Assembly (NCBI GenBank): GCA_003586115.2
Contig: QVOM02000112.1
Location: 46,182,743 to 46,246,742 of the forward strand
Source of the DNA: Salvator merianae
Taxonomy: Eukaryota; Chordata; Lepidosauria; Squamata; Teiidae
DNA length: 64,000 bases
Direction of reading: 5' to 3'
Positions 12,501 through 27,500 of the stretch are shown piece by piece. The translations under genes were made by a program, and so were the position numbers. Below the pieces are notes generated by a model. The model was not told the DNA's origin. It did no database searches and saw nothing but the letters and a program-made list of their open reading frames with translations. The first letter of the stretch is position 1, and every line of letters starts with the position of its first letter.

Positions 12501-15500
12501 TGTTAAGTTTTCCAAATTATAAAGCATCATCAGACAGCAATTTTGCTTTCTTCCTCTTCTTTTTCTTTGAGATGTTTTTGCTGCTGCCTCTTGTATAATA
12601 TAATGAACCTCTGTCCATAGTTCTTCAGGCACTCTGTCTACCAGATCTAGTCCCTCAAAGCTATTCATCACCTCCACTGCATTTTAGTGCTACAAGAATT
12701 AAGACTGTTGGCACAGTAGCTTCTCCAAAACAAGAGGTTTGCATAGCCAGCTGAGCAGAAGAGCTATTGCTATGTCCCATTTCCCAAGCAAAGTTCAATT
12801 AAGTAGCCACGGTATAAGGCACTGTTTGCAATGCTAGTAATTCACAGAATCTCATGTATCCAGTTCTGTTTGTGCATCAGTTACTGACTTTGGAGTTTTA
12901 ACTCTCAGCCTTTCTGTTCTGCACAAAAGTATTTTTTTGAACCGTGCAAAGACCAGAATTGAAAGGTACCTCACTCTTTGTGTAGAGCTTTAACTGGCAG
13001 CTGGGAATGTTTCATGAGTGCCTCTTCTTTTCAGACACTTCACAGTAATGCCTCTATGATGTTAGAAATGATGGGGGATAGTTTGCTGATTCTAATAAGG
13101 AGACTGTGAAAAGTGGCCATAGGCACATTGCTTAAAAATGTATATGACAAGTAATATTGTAGCTGTTTGTAAACTGATGCTTTCCAAAACTTGCTTAACA
13201 TGGGAAGCAGTTCATGAATAAAGCTTATCTAAAAACATATGCCCAATAGTCTTCTATGCTTGTTATCTAAAGTGGTCTGATTCCCAAAAATACAGCATAT
13301 AACAATGCTTATATAATACCTATGGTGTCGTAAGATCATTTGCCAATCACTAGTCAGTGTACAACCAGACACCTATGGAAACAGCCATATTTCTTTAGAT
13401 ACAGGCAATCATGCTACCACGTTTTTCTTTACATCCAGCAAACATTCTTACCTCTGACTTTAACCAAAAATTTGCAGGTTCCCTTATTCCCAGCTCTGTC
13501 ATAGACCGTATAATGAATTTTGTGATCTCCTTCTGGAAAATGTGATCCTGGTGGCTGTCCTTTTAGAATGACACTGAAAATGAGATAAAGTATGACAGAC
13601 CTTAAGTGTGGGTGGGTGCTTCTTTTGTTTGCAGAGACAGAAGCTTTCTGAGTACATGTGCTAAACTAGCTCTCCCAAGCTGACAGTAGTTGTGATCCAA
13701 AACAGTTATGGAGCATTGTGCTGGCAAAGGTTGGTTTCAAAAGTTCTGTAGTGTAAGCGTTCTTTTCTGAATCATTTAGTGGAAATAAAAATGTAACAGA
13801 ACTACATGTATGTGCAAGAACAAATGGAAGCTAATCTATAACGTTCTACTTAGACTGCAAATCTGGATCCCAAATCACACCTACAGGTAGATCTATTTGG
13901 CCTTGGCCAAGGGCACAGCATCACTAATCCCTTTGTATATGCTGCCTAATTTGAATTGTATTAAGTGTGCTTTTAACACGTATGTGTTAGTATACGCTTA
14001 GTTTATTCTATTTCACAAATCTTCACTTACTCTGTCAAAATGCCATCTGCTGTGTCCCGTCCCTCTGGGGTGTCCCAAAATACTCGGGCTGTCAATTTAT
14101 TTGGTTCTGCAGTTTTCTCCTTTATACTTGGGCACTGGATTCTAGGGGGCTCCATATCTACAAAGGAGCACATAAAATCACAAGCAAGCAAGCAAGCAGG
14201 AAGATCTTAAGCAACAGGAATAATATAATTCTCACATTGCTGCCATGATATTCAAAGATAATTCTGGACTAGTAATAAAACAATCCTTTACTAAGCTAAT
14301 ACAGGCCTGCCAACGAGACCCTCTTGGCTGTGGTACCCCCTTCAGCAGTTAAGTGGGTAGGGACATGTGGAAGGGTGATCTTGGTGATAGTCCCCATACT
14401 ATGGAAGAGCCTGCCCCCTGAGGTACATCAGGGGCCCTCATTTTATGTATTTAGACATAGCGATTTTATTGTGACCCACCCTGAGACCAACATATATAGG
14501 GCAGGATAGGAGTATAAATAAATATATTAAAAAGAAAAGAAGAAGAAAGCCAACCGATTTGAGATTAAAGCATTGAAAAGATAAGCAACTTAATTCCTAT
14601 TGTTATTCTCTAAAATTTTCACTGTGTTATAATCTGTCAACTCTGGAACACTTATTCGGAATATTGATGCATTCTAATGGCTGCACATCCCTTTCTCAGA
14701 TTTTTTTCTTAATTTCTATCATAAAAAAGACATAAGAAATATCTTGCTGGACTGGATCAGAGGCTCACCTTATCCAGCAACATATTCTTTCAGTACCAAC
14801 CAGTCACATAAGGATGCCTGTAAGTAGCATGTGAGCACAGCCTGGCCTGCTTACAGTCCCTTAGCAGCTGGAACTTAGCAGCCTACCATTTCCCATACTA
14901 ATAGATGGTCCCATCCCTCAAGGATCCAAGAAGGCTGGGAGAAGCAGCCAGGAGTAAGACAAGCTCAGGTAAGTGCTCACTTTGCTCCTATGACTGAAGG
15001 GCATGACTATGTTAAATGCACATTAGGAATGTGCACAGATTAAAAACTGCAGTTCGATTCATAACCACCCCAAACTACAATACAGGAGAACCGCTTGGCC
15101 TTGCTCGAATATAGAACTGGCTGGCTAGTTCTAAGAACTGGTTTGTCTGTTCATCAAATGATTTGTGAACCTCCCACAATGCACCCTGGCCTTTCCCCCT
15201 GCTCGCCCACTATGCCCCTCCTCCCAGATCATGCCCCACTATTCCCTCCCTCCTGGATCACGCCCTGCCATCTACCCGTTGTGTCAGCAGGATCCCACTT
15301 GCTCACTTCATGCCCATTCCATTCTGCCGTCGCCAACCATATGGCCTTGGAAAGACTGTGCCCTGGCCAGTATGGTATCTTCTTTGAGGCCTTGCAGGAA
15401 GTGGATGAATGTACATCCATGTGCTAGCCCTTCTAGGAGGACATTTAGTCCTCCACTCCAGAAGGCCTAATAGCAGATCTAGAAGACACAGCACGGCAGT

Positions 15501-18500
15501 GTGGCCAAGACTGTGCAGCCAACAATGGGAGTGGTGCAGCCCGAAGCCCCAAGAGAAGCAGGTCAGAGCAATGGGATTATAGCAGGAGAAGGGGGATGGC
15601 AGGGTGCAATCCAGGGGCTAGTGGTAATGGGGAATTGAACTGGCAAACAACTCAATGAATTCTCCCTGGTTCAGTTCCCTTTCAGAGTAAAATCCAAATT
15701 GATAGTAAACCCCATGTCTCCCCCAGTTTGGTGCAAACTCAGTTTATACCGAACCAGTTCAGCACACCTTCCATGTACGCTTCTATTCAGTGCCGTTTCT
15801 TATAATCTCCAACATGCTCTTGACCTTTTTAATGGCTGACAACCCCTGGGTCAACATGTTCATTGAACAAACTATCGTTATACTGAAATCTCTTTCCTTT
15901 TTAGCTGTAGTAAGATCAGAGCCCATCATTCTACATATACACTTAGGGCCTTTTTGCATCTGTCATTTTGATGCCTAATCCTCAAGTGTGCAGAGATCTT
16001 CTGACACTCGTTACAGTCTTTTTTTGTTGTTATTAATGAATACATGAAAAGCAGTACAAAACCTTGGAGGACCCCTTTTCTATTGTGAGAAATATCTACC
16101 TATTCCTACTCACTGTTTTCTACTCCTTAACCAGTTGCTTATCCATAAGAGGGCCTGCAGAGTCTTTGATGCAGGATTTTATCAGAAGCTTTTTAAACAC
16201 GCAAACAGATGATGTCTACCAGATCATCTTTATCCATGTGTTTATTGATTCTCTAACTGATTAGAACTTTCCCTTAAAGAAACTATGCGTGCTATTCATG
16301 AGTAATAACTGCACTTCTAAATGTTTGGTAATTTTATCTTGGTAAGGTGACAGTGCCTGCCATTTGCCCTTTTCTGTCTTTTCTATCTTTCTTTTCTTTC
16401 TATCTTCTTTTCTATCTTCTTGCCATTTGCCCTTTTCTGTCTATATACAGTCTGTAGCCCAAGAATAACTGAGTTCCAGTGGTTGTCACCAGTTCAGCAT
16501 ATTTCAGTTATGCTTACTGTATCTAAAACCAAGTATCCTCATGGCGCAAAGTCTCATAGTGCTGATATATAAACACTGATATGTATTATCTCTCTGCATC
16601 TTTTTGACTTGTGTAATTTCTTCTGATTTGTTTGCACATTCAGTTTTCACAACATGGTGATCACACTTAAATGTGTGAATTTACAGCTGATGTGCATTAA
16701 GTACTGGTTAATCCACAGTATCTTCGGAGCGCTTTGTGGTTGAAATGCACATTGTCAGGTTTGAAGCACATTTGGTTCTCTGGTGTGATCATCTTTCATT
16801 GTAGTAGAGGCAGGACAAGGGTGTGGAAGGGTAGATGCGTGAGTATGCCTTTATAAATAGTGTCAACCAATTGGAATTGAGTGTCATCTCCTGTTTGGTA
16901 TTTTTAAGAATATATATGTGCTTAAGCATTTAAGTGCACCTTTGATTTTGTTTGACACAGTCTTAACTGCCCTAATCTCATATTCTTTTTCCTTAGCTCT
17001 TATTGTCCTGCTGCTGCATATGCTATTTTTCTTTCTAAATGTAACTACTCTGTGTCAGAGGGTCACTGGTAATACTAGTGCTCAATTATGTAATGTAGAA
17101 ATGCTTGAGCACATAAGTAGCCAAAGTAACTGAAGAGCCAAGAAGGTAATTTTGCATGCTGTGCACAACAGTTTGGAAATAGGAAAAAAACAACTATCTG
17201 CTGCTGATTGACAAGTTGGACTAATCTATCCTTGCATTTTTCATGCAACTAATTTGTAAGGAATCACGACAAAGACAAATGAACTTCCATTACATTAGAT
17301 AACTCCCTGCATAGCAATTATGCACTAAAGTGTACAACCTTTTTTTTTTTTTTTAGAAAAAGTCAAGAAAATAGCACCTGATTGACAGCTTCTGTGGACA
17401 ATCATTGCATTTTGTGGAAAAGCAGTTTCCAACAAACTAAATGTGCTTCCAGTGTTCAGCATGAATTTCTTTCCTGTGTGACTGACAGCTAAGTGTACTG
17501 AATATGCTAGTACTACTTCCTGTGTGATCTCCCAAAACACATATTACAAGCAGATTGCCTTATAAAGTGTTCTAAAGTGCAAGGTAAGCCATGAGAGTAG
17601 CCAAGCTCTTAGGCTGCCTCCAGACATCACTTATTTATTCTGCAATTTATCGATTTACCAGTATAATGCACTTCTAGAATTATCACACATTGTTTAGATG
17701 TTAGATCAATACTCTGCATTTTAACATTTGCCGTAGCAGTGGAGTGACATTTCAACTGCAAGATTTTCTTTCTACATGGCCTAACCCTTCCCTCTCATCA
17801 AACAGGTGACTAATTGTATTATGTGAAGGATTTCTGGGTAGCAACAGCTCATGCCGAACTCTTGGTGTACTTCTCGTGCAGTAGTCCAGACAGAGTTGCA
17901 ATTACCGAATGACAGGATATTGCACAGGATAGTTAATTTTACTGGAATAACAATAACCCGGTAAATAGGGTCTATACTCCAGGACTGTATCGAGAGCACA
18001 TGATTACATCTGGCAAATCAGGTACAATTATGAAATAATTACAAGTTTTTGACCTGTCTGGACGCAGCTTTAATCAGTTTAGATAAGGATTCCTGTGGCT
18101 TGTACTTTTAGCACCATCTAGTACCAAACAGAAATGCTTTCCAGTACTGTGATTTTCTAATTCTTATCATTACTGCAACTTTTTCTGCGCTGTGCCATAC
18201 TGACTGTCCCCATGATTGGCAAAATCCCTCAGTTGAAGATATTCACCAACTTATATTTCTCACCTTTATGATAAAGAAGCTTAGGGTCATGTGGGTATAT
18301 ATCAAATATTTAATTGAGACTAATCAGGGTTGTGTGGGGGAAAAAACCAAAAGTTTATTTTGAGTACACACACCTAATGGTTAACCACTGCTATGCAGGA
18401 GATCACAATACCCTTTAAGATGGTTTTAAAACAAATAACTGTACAAAAGTTATGAGAATTGTTGACAGAAGATTTTTAATTTTTTTTGGAATGCAGAACT

Positions 18501-21500
18501 GAGACAAAATAACATCACAGGATAGCCTTTTGCACTCTGTACCTGTCTCAGATCCTCCTGGTTTCTTGCTACCTTGTGCCTGACAAGATTGATGAGCTGA
18601 GGTGATTTTTGTCTCAGGAATGTTCAAAGCTTTTTTTGCCTAATAACTTCACTCTGCACCTCCTAAGTTGACCCTCTGTTCCAGAAACTCCTTCCTGTCT
18701 TTCTGCCTCAGGATTCCCTTGCAAACCATACCAGGGGAAGTTTTTCCTTAAACTGGTAGGGGAGGTCATCATCATAGGTTGCTTTAACAACCAGACAGCT
18801 GATTGGTAGAATTTTGGGAAAGAGCTGAACCCCTTGAATACCCCTACGAATGTGCCACCCAATTTGTTACCACAGATAGATTGGCCATAGCCAATCAAAC
18901 TGGGTGGCACATTCATAGGGGTGTTCAAGGGGTTCAGCTCTTTCCCAAAATTCTACCAATTCTACCAGTCTAAGGAAAAACTCCTCAGGAGGATCTGAGA
19001 CAAATGTAGAGTGCAAAAGGCTATCCTGTGATGTTATTTTGTCTCAGTTCTCCATCCCAAAGAAAATTAAAAATCTTGTGCCAACAATCTTCGTAACATT
19101 TGTACAGTTGTTTGTTTTAAACCATCTTAAAAAGTATCCAGGTTAAGAAAAAACATCCATATATTACTGGAATCTTGTCACTAAGCAGCAAAAGGCTTAG
19201 GTTTCTCTGTATCTTTATGAACTGCTTCTATGTTAAGATGCCAACTTTGTGTTACTATAGGAACTACATCTTTAGGCACTCAGGGATCAGTGAACTTACC
19301 CTGCTAGACCTAAGAACTATAAACCATTTTAATTGCCTAGAGACAAACACCAGACAAAAACATATATTCTCTCTCCTCAAAATTCCACATTTTTTTTCCT
19401 TTGCTGCAATATAACACGACCTAGTAATGTAATGTGACCTAGACAAATTAAAGTGATTACATAAATAAACGGAAGACTGTATAGTAAGAAATTCCTTATT
19501 GTTGATTTATTTCAAAACATTCATATACTGCTTCTCAGAAGATATCTCAATGCAGTTTACATGAAAACAGTTCGAGCACTGAATTTAAACATAAAAATAC
19601 TGGCTGGAAGAAAGGTACCACCTCCAGGCTGGAAAGATAGGTAGGGTGCCTCTTAAGGCTATTTGCAGGAAGCTGAAAGCAGGTGAAGGTTTTGCCTTTG
19701 TTTTCTGCTTGAGAATGCCCAGAAACAATTGACTGGCCACTGTGTGAGGCAGGATGCTGGACTAGATGGGCTGTGACCCGATCTAGCAGGGGTCCTCTTA
19801 ACATTCTTAAAGGAAACAAGGAAAATAATTCTTTCATTCACGCATGGGATGCTTGTATGAAAACATGTCTTCAACAGATCTTTAAAAAATGTGATTGTGA
19901 AGGTACTTCATGAATGTCAGATGAGAGAACATTCCAGGGGGAGAGAGCCATCACAGAGAAAGCCTAGCTGTGAGTAACTGCAGGATGCCCATCAGTAGTT
20001 TGTGGCACCTACAGCAGGACCATGTTGGACAAGATCTGCAGTGCTTATGTGTACACTACCAAGTCCAATTCAAGATGTTGATGTTAACATTTAAAGCCCT
20101 AAATAAAGGACTGTCTTCTCCCATATACACCTGCCTGAGTATTAAGATCACAAGGTGTGGACCTTCTTGTAGTCCTACATTTCTCAGATGTGAAAGGGGT
20201 GGTCACATGTGAAAGAGCCTTTTCTATGGTGGCCCCCAGACTTTGTAACAGCCTCCCTCTGGAGGTATGCCAGCCACCAACTTTGTATATCTTTTGGTGC
20301 CTGATTGGGGAAAAAAAATCTTTTCATGCAGGCACTTGATGTTTCATTTCCTCTCAGTGTTGTCCTGCTAGGGAGGGAGGGAGGGTGGATTATATTTTAA
20401 TGTATAAATATTTTTTTGTTGTGACCTGCCCTGGAACCTGTGGGTGAAGGGCAGGAATAAATAAATAAATGTTATACAAACACATTCATTAAGTCATAGA
20501 GTGTACAAGTTGTCTGGAGTCCAGACCTTCTAATCAGTTCAGGACATTGGTGTTTAATGTGTACCCCACATTCAATCATTCAGCCCTACCTGTTTCTAGG
20601 CTTAATAACACCAATACTCTGGTTCCACTGTGAAAGACAGCAAGATGCTAGAGACAATTCTTAAATAGGTTCCTCCACAGTAGTCTTTTATTATGTCATG
20701 TTCCACAGATGCAGGGGCGTCACTATATGTGCTTCTTCTCAGGTAACTTTACTCTGTTTTTTCCATAGCTAACTGCTTAGCCTGTTTCACACCAGCCAGG
20801 GCCTCAGCATTGCTCTAAGCCTTAGAAAGTTCTGGATATTATTTTAGCTACAACAGGGAAACTGCAAAACATTATTTTAATACAGTCAAAACATTCTATG
20901 CTGTTTAGACTCCCTCTAGTTCCTCCTTTTCATCAATTCAAATACAATGGCTCACTGTCGCATTTCTACACTTACCAACACAAGAAGCTGGTCTTCCACT
21001 CCAAGCTTTGTTATCCATGCACTGTACTGTTCGGTCTCCTTTCAACTGATACCCTGGTGAACAGTAATATTCACACCTGGAGTTAAAATAGGCACCGTCT
21101 ACACACTTGAACCCTCCATTGGCTGGCATTGCAAGAGTTGGGCAACGTTTTTCTGAGGGGGGAAATCAGCATAAAATTACTGAAAGCAATAAAAATATTT
21201 TCAATATTGTACATTCATATGAGGTTAACATCACAAGCACATGTTGGCAAGCATCTGGTTGAGGAAAATGTTGGAAAGCTTTGTGCTATAACTGCAATCA
21301 TTTTCTGAAAATTCATCATGATCCTGCTTTTCTTGAGTGATCACCATGCTTAATAAATCAATACTGCTCAGGTTGCCAAATAATGGTACCTCAGCCATTG
21401 CTGAGCTACATGAGCCCACCCAATAGGTAATGCCAAGGACTGATGAAGAATTATTGTTTGGCAACACCCAGAAACACATTGGGTGGCAGAGAATCCTCCA

Positions 21501-24500
21501 ACACAACCTGGATGTAGAGTTTTATTCTTAATTCAACCACAAGAGTGTTGTTACTTCACAAGTGGTGCTTGGCAGTTAGTAGACCTGAGAAGAAGATGCT
21601 TCCTGAGAAACATTACTTCCAGGAAAAGTACTCTAGACTTGGCCCTGTAGTAACCGATTTTTCTCTATCATTACCATCTTACCACTGGGGCAGTGAGAGG
21701 GTAAGGAGAAGGGACAATCTAGTGAAGTCTTCCTTTCCATTTTCTGTTCTGACAGGGCAATGGATATAATGAATGCAGCTTCTTTCCTAGTGCAGATTTT
21801 CTTCTCCTGAGGCCTTTCTGCACTTTACACTAGTGAGTGTCAGGACGCTCACTAGCACAGTGCTTCCTCATTTCAGGGAGGCCTACAGCTGCTCCCAATC
21901 GCTACTTGCTGTGCAGTATAAAATCGTGCTCCACAACTGTAATGAGAGCTGCTGGACTACCCAGAGGGGCATGGCTGTGCTGTTGCATGGCACCCACTCT
22001 GTCATGGTGCAGGATGCCAGTATTGTATCCTGCTGCTGCTCTATTACAGCCCTTGCAGTGTGGGCCGTTACTGTGCTGTGAGGTCTGCAAAAAGGCCCCT
22101 GGGGACCTAGTCCAACTTGACCTCCTACCCTAGTAGCAAACTCTTGGCTGTATTCTCATTTGTAGTAGTTTTGGGGCTGTTCTTGGGCTGAACATTCCAT
22201 AGTTCTTCAACAGCCCCAAAACTACTATAAATGAGATTGAAACCAGCTGTGAAAGCCTACACTACCATTGTTGGCTGTATTAACTTGGGGCATGGGAGTG
22301 GTGCTGACTGGAGAGATGCATGAGGCACCTACAGGCCTCCAGATGTCACTTGACTAGAGCTTCCGTCACCATGGCTGGTCTCATGAAAGTTGAAATCAAA
22401 CCCCATCACTGAGGTTGCCCCTTAATGTCTTCCAAGCAAAAGCAGCTTTCATAGTTAATGGAAATTCAGGACAGACAGTTAAGAACAATTTTACTGGAAA
22501 CAGATTTTCAGTAAGAGTGAGCCACTCACGTTTGCACAGAACTTTACCAGACCAGCGTTTATTTGACTGGCAAGCAAGCTGCTGAGGCCCATGCAGTTCA
22601 TAACCTTTCTGACAACGGATGTCACATTTAGTTCCCAAGACATTTTTGTAATACCCTCCATGGGGACTTCTGCAGCTGGCATAACCATATTTCACCTTGA
22701 TAGGAGAACACCATGGTGTATCTGGTAAAAGGAAACCAAATTGGCACTAATAAGAAAATGACATTTAGAAATGCACGATAGTAATTTAACTGTAGAGGAG
22801 GCCAAACCTTTACTGGGCAAAGGGAGTAATAGTTACTTTCATATTTATAGTCTACCTTTTTCCATCAAATTAAAAGATATCAGTTTCCAGATGGCCATTT
22901 GATCCAATGGTATACAGTTGGAGATAGTTGTTTTCCACATTTCAGTGATTACCTTTTCCATTATTATTTACACTTCAATCCTGAACCTTAACATTGAAAG
23001 GGACAATTAACAGTGGTGTAAAATGATATGGATTGCTATCATTCAAGGTTCTGCTTGTGGATTACGTCTGCCCCCATGTGGACAAAATTGTAGTATTACA
23101 TGATTTATTTACTATTTTTTTAATAGGTAAACTATGAATTGTGAATGTATCATTAATAAAATGGTTCAAATGTCCAAGCATTTACTCTTCTTAGGCTGCA
23201 ATTCTAAACTTGCTTACCTGGAAGAAAGCCCCACTGAATTCATCAGGATTTACTGTTGTGCAGGCATGTATAGATTGTTACAGACAATATTCATAATAAA
23301 TCAACAGAATAAACTCCTGGACTCTCTTTTAAAAAAGCAACAAAATGCTTTGCAGTTCATCTCAGTTGTTTACTTAACGTCTCCTTTGTTTGTCTTGTCC
23401 TCCAATTTAATTTCTGGCTTCAAAGTGTTTGAAGCATGAGCATAATCAGGGTCTGCAATGTCCTATTTTAGCCAAACAAGAGGGGTTACTTTAGCTTGAA
23501 AAAGTCACAGTTTTTATTCCCCTGCTGCTGCCACCACCTCACATGCCTCTTTTAGGTTTTTATAAGCTAGTCTAATGGAAAATTATGGGGAACTTGAAAA
23601 AATTGCATTTTATTTAGTAACACTTTTGACAACCAAAGAGAAATAAGAATTTCTTTTCCCCACTTGGACCCAAAGTTGCTTGGGGCATAACTGGATAAAA
23701 GTGAGATCCAGAAGACAAGTAGCTGAGACAGAAAGCATGTGCCAGGTAGGGAACAAGATATGGTTGTGCATGATCTGTTGATTAGAAGCATGTTTGGTTA
23801 ATTTAGATGTAGGTCTGTGAAATTTGTTATTTGCATAGTGCAATAATGGAATTACTTACCAATAGTAGACTGCAGACACAAGTATAGTAATCCCAAATCA
23901 CAGTCCTCTTAAGAACCTACCTGAAAATATGTCACTTAGCCACATCATTTGCTTGCACGTATATGGGCAAACAATGTATATTCATATCCTTTTGAATTTC
24001 TGACAGTTCAGATACACTGCCTGACCTTTTATATGGAAATTCTACTGCATAACAAATGTCATCTTCTGCTGACAGGAGCCAAGAAGGATATACATCACAG
24101 TGAACCAAAATGCAAAGAGTGCCTTTTCATGTGATAATTATTTCACCTATTATTTTATACCAACTGCACTTCTGTCTTTTAAAAACAGATAATAATATGT
24201 AATTGAGAAACATGCACGTGTATTCCCCTTCACCACCTTTTCTTGGGTTCAGATCCTTAGTATTATTGCCACCTTGAAACTTCAGCTTTAAAATATTGCA
24301 AAGGTGTTTAAATTACCTCTGAGCATGTGCAGAGTACAAGGAGGCACTATAACAAAGGAAGCCCTCATCGATATTATGCACTCAGGTATCTTCCTGCTTT
24401 AAGTATCTTTGCAACAATTTGAGGAAAGCAATAATTATACAGTACATCCTCCTATATCATGCGAGTTCTACGAAAGAAATAATATTTTATATAAATCCAG

Positions 24501-27500
24501 GGGTTAAGGGGACCATTGACTTACATTTATTTATTTGATACACTCCATATACAATAAAACCAATATATATTAAGACTATAGAAAAGCTACACTGTGGCAG
24601 ACAGACTCTGTTCAAAATTTCATTGATTTGAACAGGGAAGGGTTCACAGTGTTAGTCAATGGAGTAAAAGAAGCTGGAATCACAAGGACGCAGCACAAAG
24701 CAACAATGTCAAAACACACAGATGTCATGCCTGAAACCTCCACCACACAGGTGCCATTGCAGATGCCCCCAAAGCACACAGAGGACTGAGCAGATCCCAT
24801 CCACCCCCAACCAGACAAGTTTTTCAGTCTTCAATGTTGAATTCACTGATGGCACATGGAATGGCCATCTCCCATATGTACAGAAAGGTGTTACACCTTC
24901 AACATTGCTGAGCATGCTGATCCCATACAGAATGTCCTTTTCCCACATCCAGAAAAGTGTTTCTCACATTCTGCAGTGCTGAACACACTGATTTCAAAAC
25001 AAGATTCTTCCCACTCCCCACACACCCTGTAGAGTTCAGTGTCAAACTCTAATAGGACAAAACCATCTCCTACCTGTTTCCCTTGCTCTGAGCTTGAGCT
25101 AGAATTAAACTTCTTGGTTATGGCCCTCAAGGGACAGGGTAACCCTCCTCCTCTTTGCCTCTGCCTTGCTGCAAGCATACTTTAGAGCCAATCTTTGCCA
25201 GCCCTCCCCCCAAGAACCCTCCTCTGCAACATAAAGCTGGTTTTGAGCAGAATAGTGCTGTACACAGCAAAAATTGTGTACAGCAAAAAAAAAGTGTGCA
25301 CAAAAAGGCACGCACTTGCCACACACATACATACCCAAGAGCACTCTGCACTCACCCTGGAATCCAATCTCTCAGTCACTAACCATAGCAAAGAGATCCT
25401 ATAGCACACAAGTAAAACCACTCAAAATCTTGTCAAAATTCACCAAAACTTCTCAGAAAACACTCAAAACTCACCAAAACACATGCACCAAGGTTCCATT
25501 CCATTCCACTCCACTCCCCCCACTCAACACTTATAAGCACTCAAAACCCAAACAAAACTCTCAAAGTGTATCTAAACTCACAAAAATACACACAGAACTC
25601 ATGTTTTGTAGGACAGCCACGCCAAATACCGTTGTCACGGCCAAAAGAAAAGTGGGAAAATGGCTGTTAGACCAGGAAGAAGATCTAGACCAGGAAGAAG
25701 CACACTGCAGCTTTCACCTCTGACTTCTGTGTTTGGCAGCAGGAAAATGTGTTATAGGATTGCAGAAACATTTTATATAAGCAATGGTCTCAATTTCAAT
25801 TCACGCTTTAAGATTTTGCATTATAGGGGGGTGTACTGTATTCTGCTTCCTAGTTGCTGGTCAGCACTTCAGTTGTTATGGCAATACACACTTTGACCTT
25901 TTAATGGTGAATGCTGCGGCAGCAGAAATAGGACCTTGAAGAAAATACTGTGATGCCGTCTTACCTCTTAATAGGAACATTCCAAGTCAGGTTTCAAGCA
26001 GCCGCAATGCCCTTAATAGGTATCCCATTCTACCCTCACTCACTCCAGTTTTTCCAACTGACAGCCAACTTTCTGTGGCTACTAAACAAGTCCAGTCCTC
26101 ACTGAGTTTTTTGAGAAGTTGCCCTTTTCATTATTGTTTTTAAAGTGTCCTTTCTTCTAGCTCCTTCAGATCTTAAGATTTTCCTGAGTGTGCTTGTTCC
26201 ATGTCTGTTGGCAAACAATTGTCTGAGTTTGCTATTGGACAGAATGGTTACAATCCTCACCTTGGTTATTGACTTTTGAATATAGATCTTAACCTTGATT
26301 GGTATTGATTAAACCATTGCCTTAACTGCCATAGGAAATTCATTATATTCCTCCTCAATTTTGGTGAGAACTATTAACACTGTTATGTTTATGCTTATTA
26401 AGCTCTATATACCACCTTCTTACATAGGTTTCAAAGCGATAATACCAAAGAAAAATAAGCAAATCAATAGACATAAAATACATACCAAGGCATCAAAATA
26501 TGTAACATGAAAATATTAACAACAGGACTGTAGCAAGAGAAAACCAAAGGGAGATATCCCACTACTCAACAAAGGCCAAACAGTGCAGCTGTGTTCTAAG
26601 GAGACATAAGAAAACATCTAAAGTATGTGCCTAGCATACTTGGGGTGGGAGGTTGTTCCAAAGCTCCATAACCAAACCAAACTCCATAAGCCAACACCAA
26701 AAAAGATCTCTCTAGTGGAAGCTCCATAAAACTCATAAGATGTTGGGTCTCATAGAATGGTGTCACCAGAAGATCTTAACTGACAGGACTATATGGGAGG
26801 AAAGGCTCCTTCAAATATTTGGGATCCAAGCCATTTAGGGGTTTAAACATGAACATCAAAACTTTTAAGTTGGGCCCAGAAGTGAACTGATAAGCAGCAC
26901 AGATCTTTAATAAGCACAGAACTAGAATAAGAGGGTCATGACCATTTAGCAATCTAGCTGCAATCTAGCTTCCAGATTGTCTTCAAAGGCAGTCCTACAT
27001 TATGCATTGTGATGGCATCACCCACATTTCATTAACCATAATATGCCCATATATCAATTCTGTACACATGTTATCACAAGTGTCATAGAGTTTGGTGTGG
27101 CCTACTCCCCAGCAAATGATTTGGAATCCAATTTAGGGAGGAGCTGGTGGGTCTTTGCTGGGAGAGGATCCTAGGTTTAGCATTTCCACTCAGATAGCTT
27201 TTCCTCAGCACATAGTTGCAGCACATTATTTATGGGGGACAAATGCAGAAACACTTTCATTGAAGACAGAAAGGTACATTCATCTGATAACAGGGATCTA
27301 AACTTGGCACAAAGTCATGCAAGTTCTATGTTCTTGTTTCTATTCTACGTAAAAAAACAAGCCCTCTGACTGGAGCACAGAAACAGACATGGAATCTGTG
27401 AAATTTATGGCATAGTGCACAGTTCTAGTCAGCAACCAGGAAACTGAATACAGATCCACTTACTACAGAAGTGCTATAGGGCGGAAAATCATGCTCATAT

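Larger units (their letters stand above)
14158..20975 (-). other. SRPX: SRPX intron 4
   Basis: Phase 1 intron, 6818 bp, donor GTAAGTG. Contents: L2 tail (14310-14530), reversed CR1 tail (14735-14900), foldback element (15027-15785), an old interspersed repeat (15790-16290), a local duplication (16359-16441), an inverted-terminal element (17612-18068), a 718-bp foldback (18414-19131) and L2/CR1 nested copies (19490-20473). 16450-17600 holds nothing I can name except a T run at 17340-17354. Confidence 0.85.
21153..22529 (-). other. SRPX: SRPX intron 3
   Basis: Phase 1 intron, 1377 bp, donor GTGAGTG. It contains a family A element (21811-22096) and a small hairpin element (22146-22248). Confidence 0.9.

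Noticed and set aside
25274..25723. 149-codon plus-strand open frame
   Set aside because: Composed of the low-complexity CAAAACACTC repeats; opposite-strand frames overlap it equally well.
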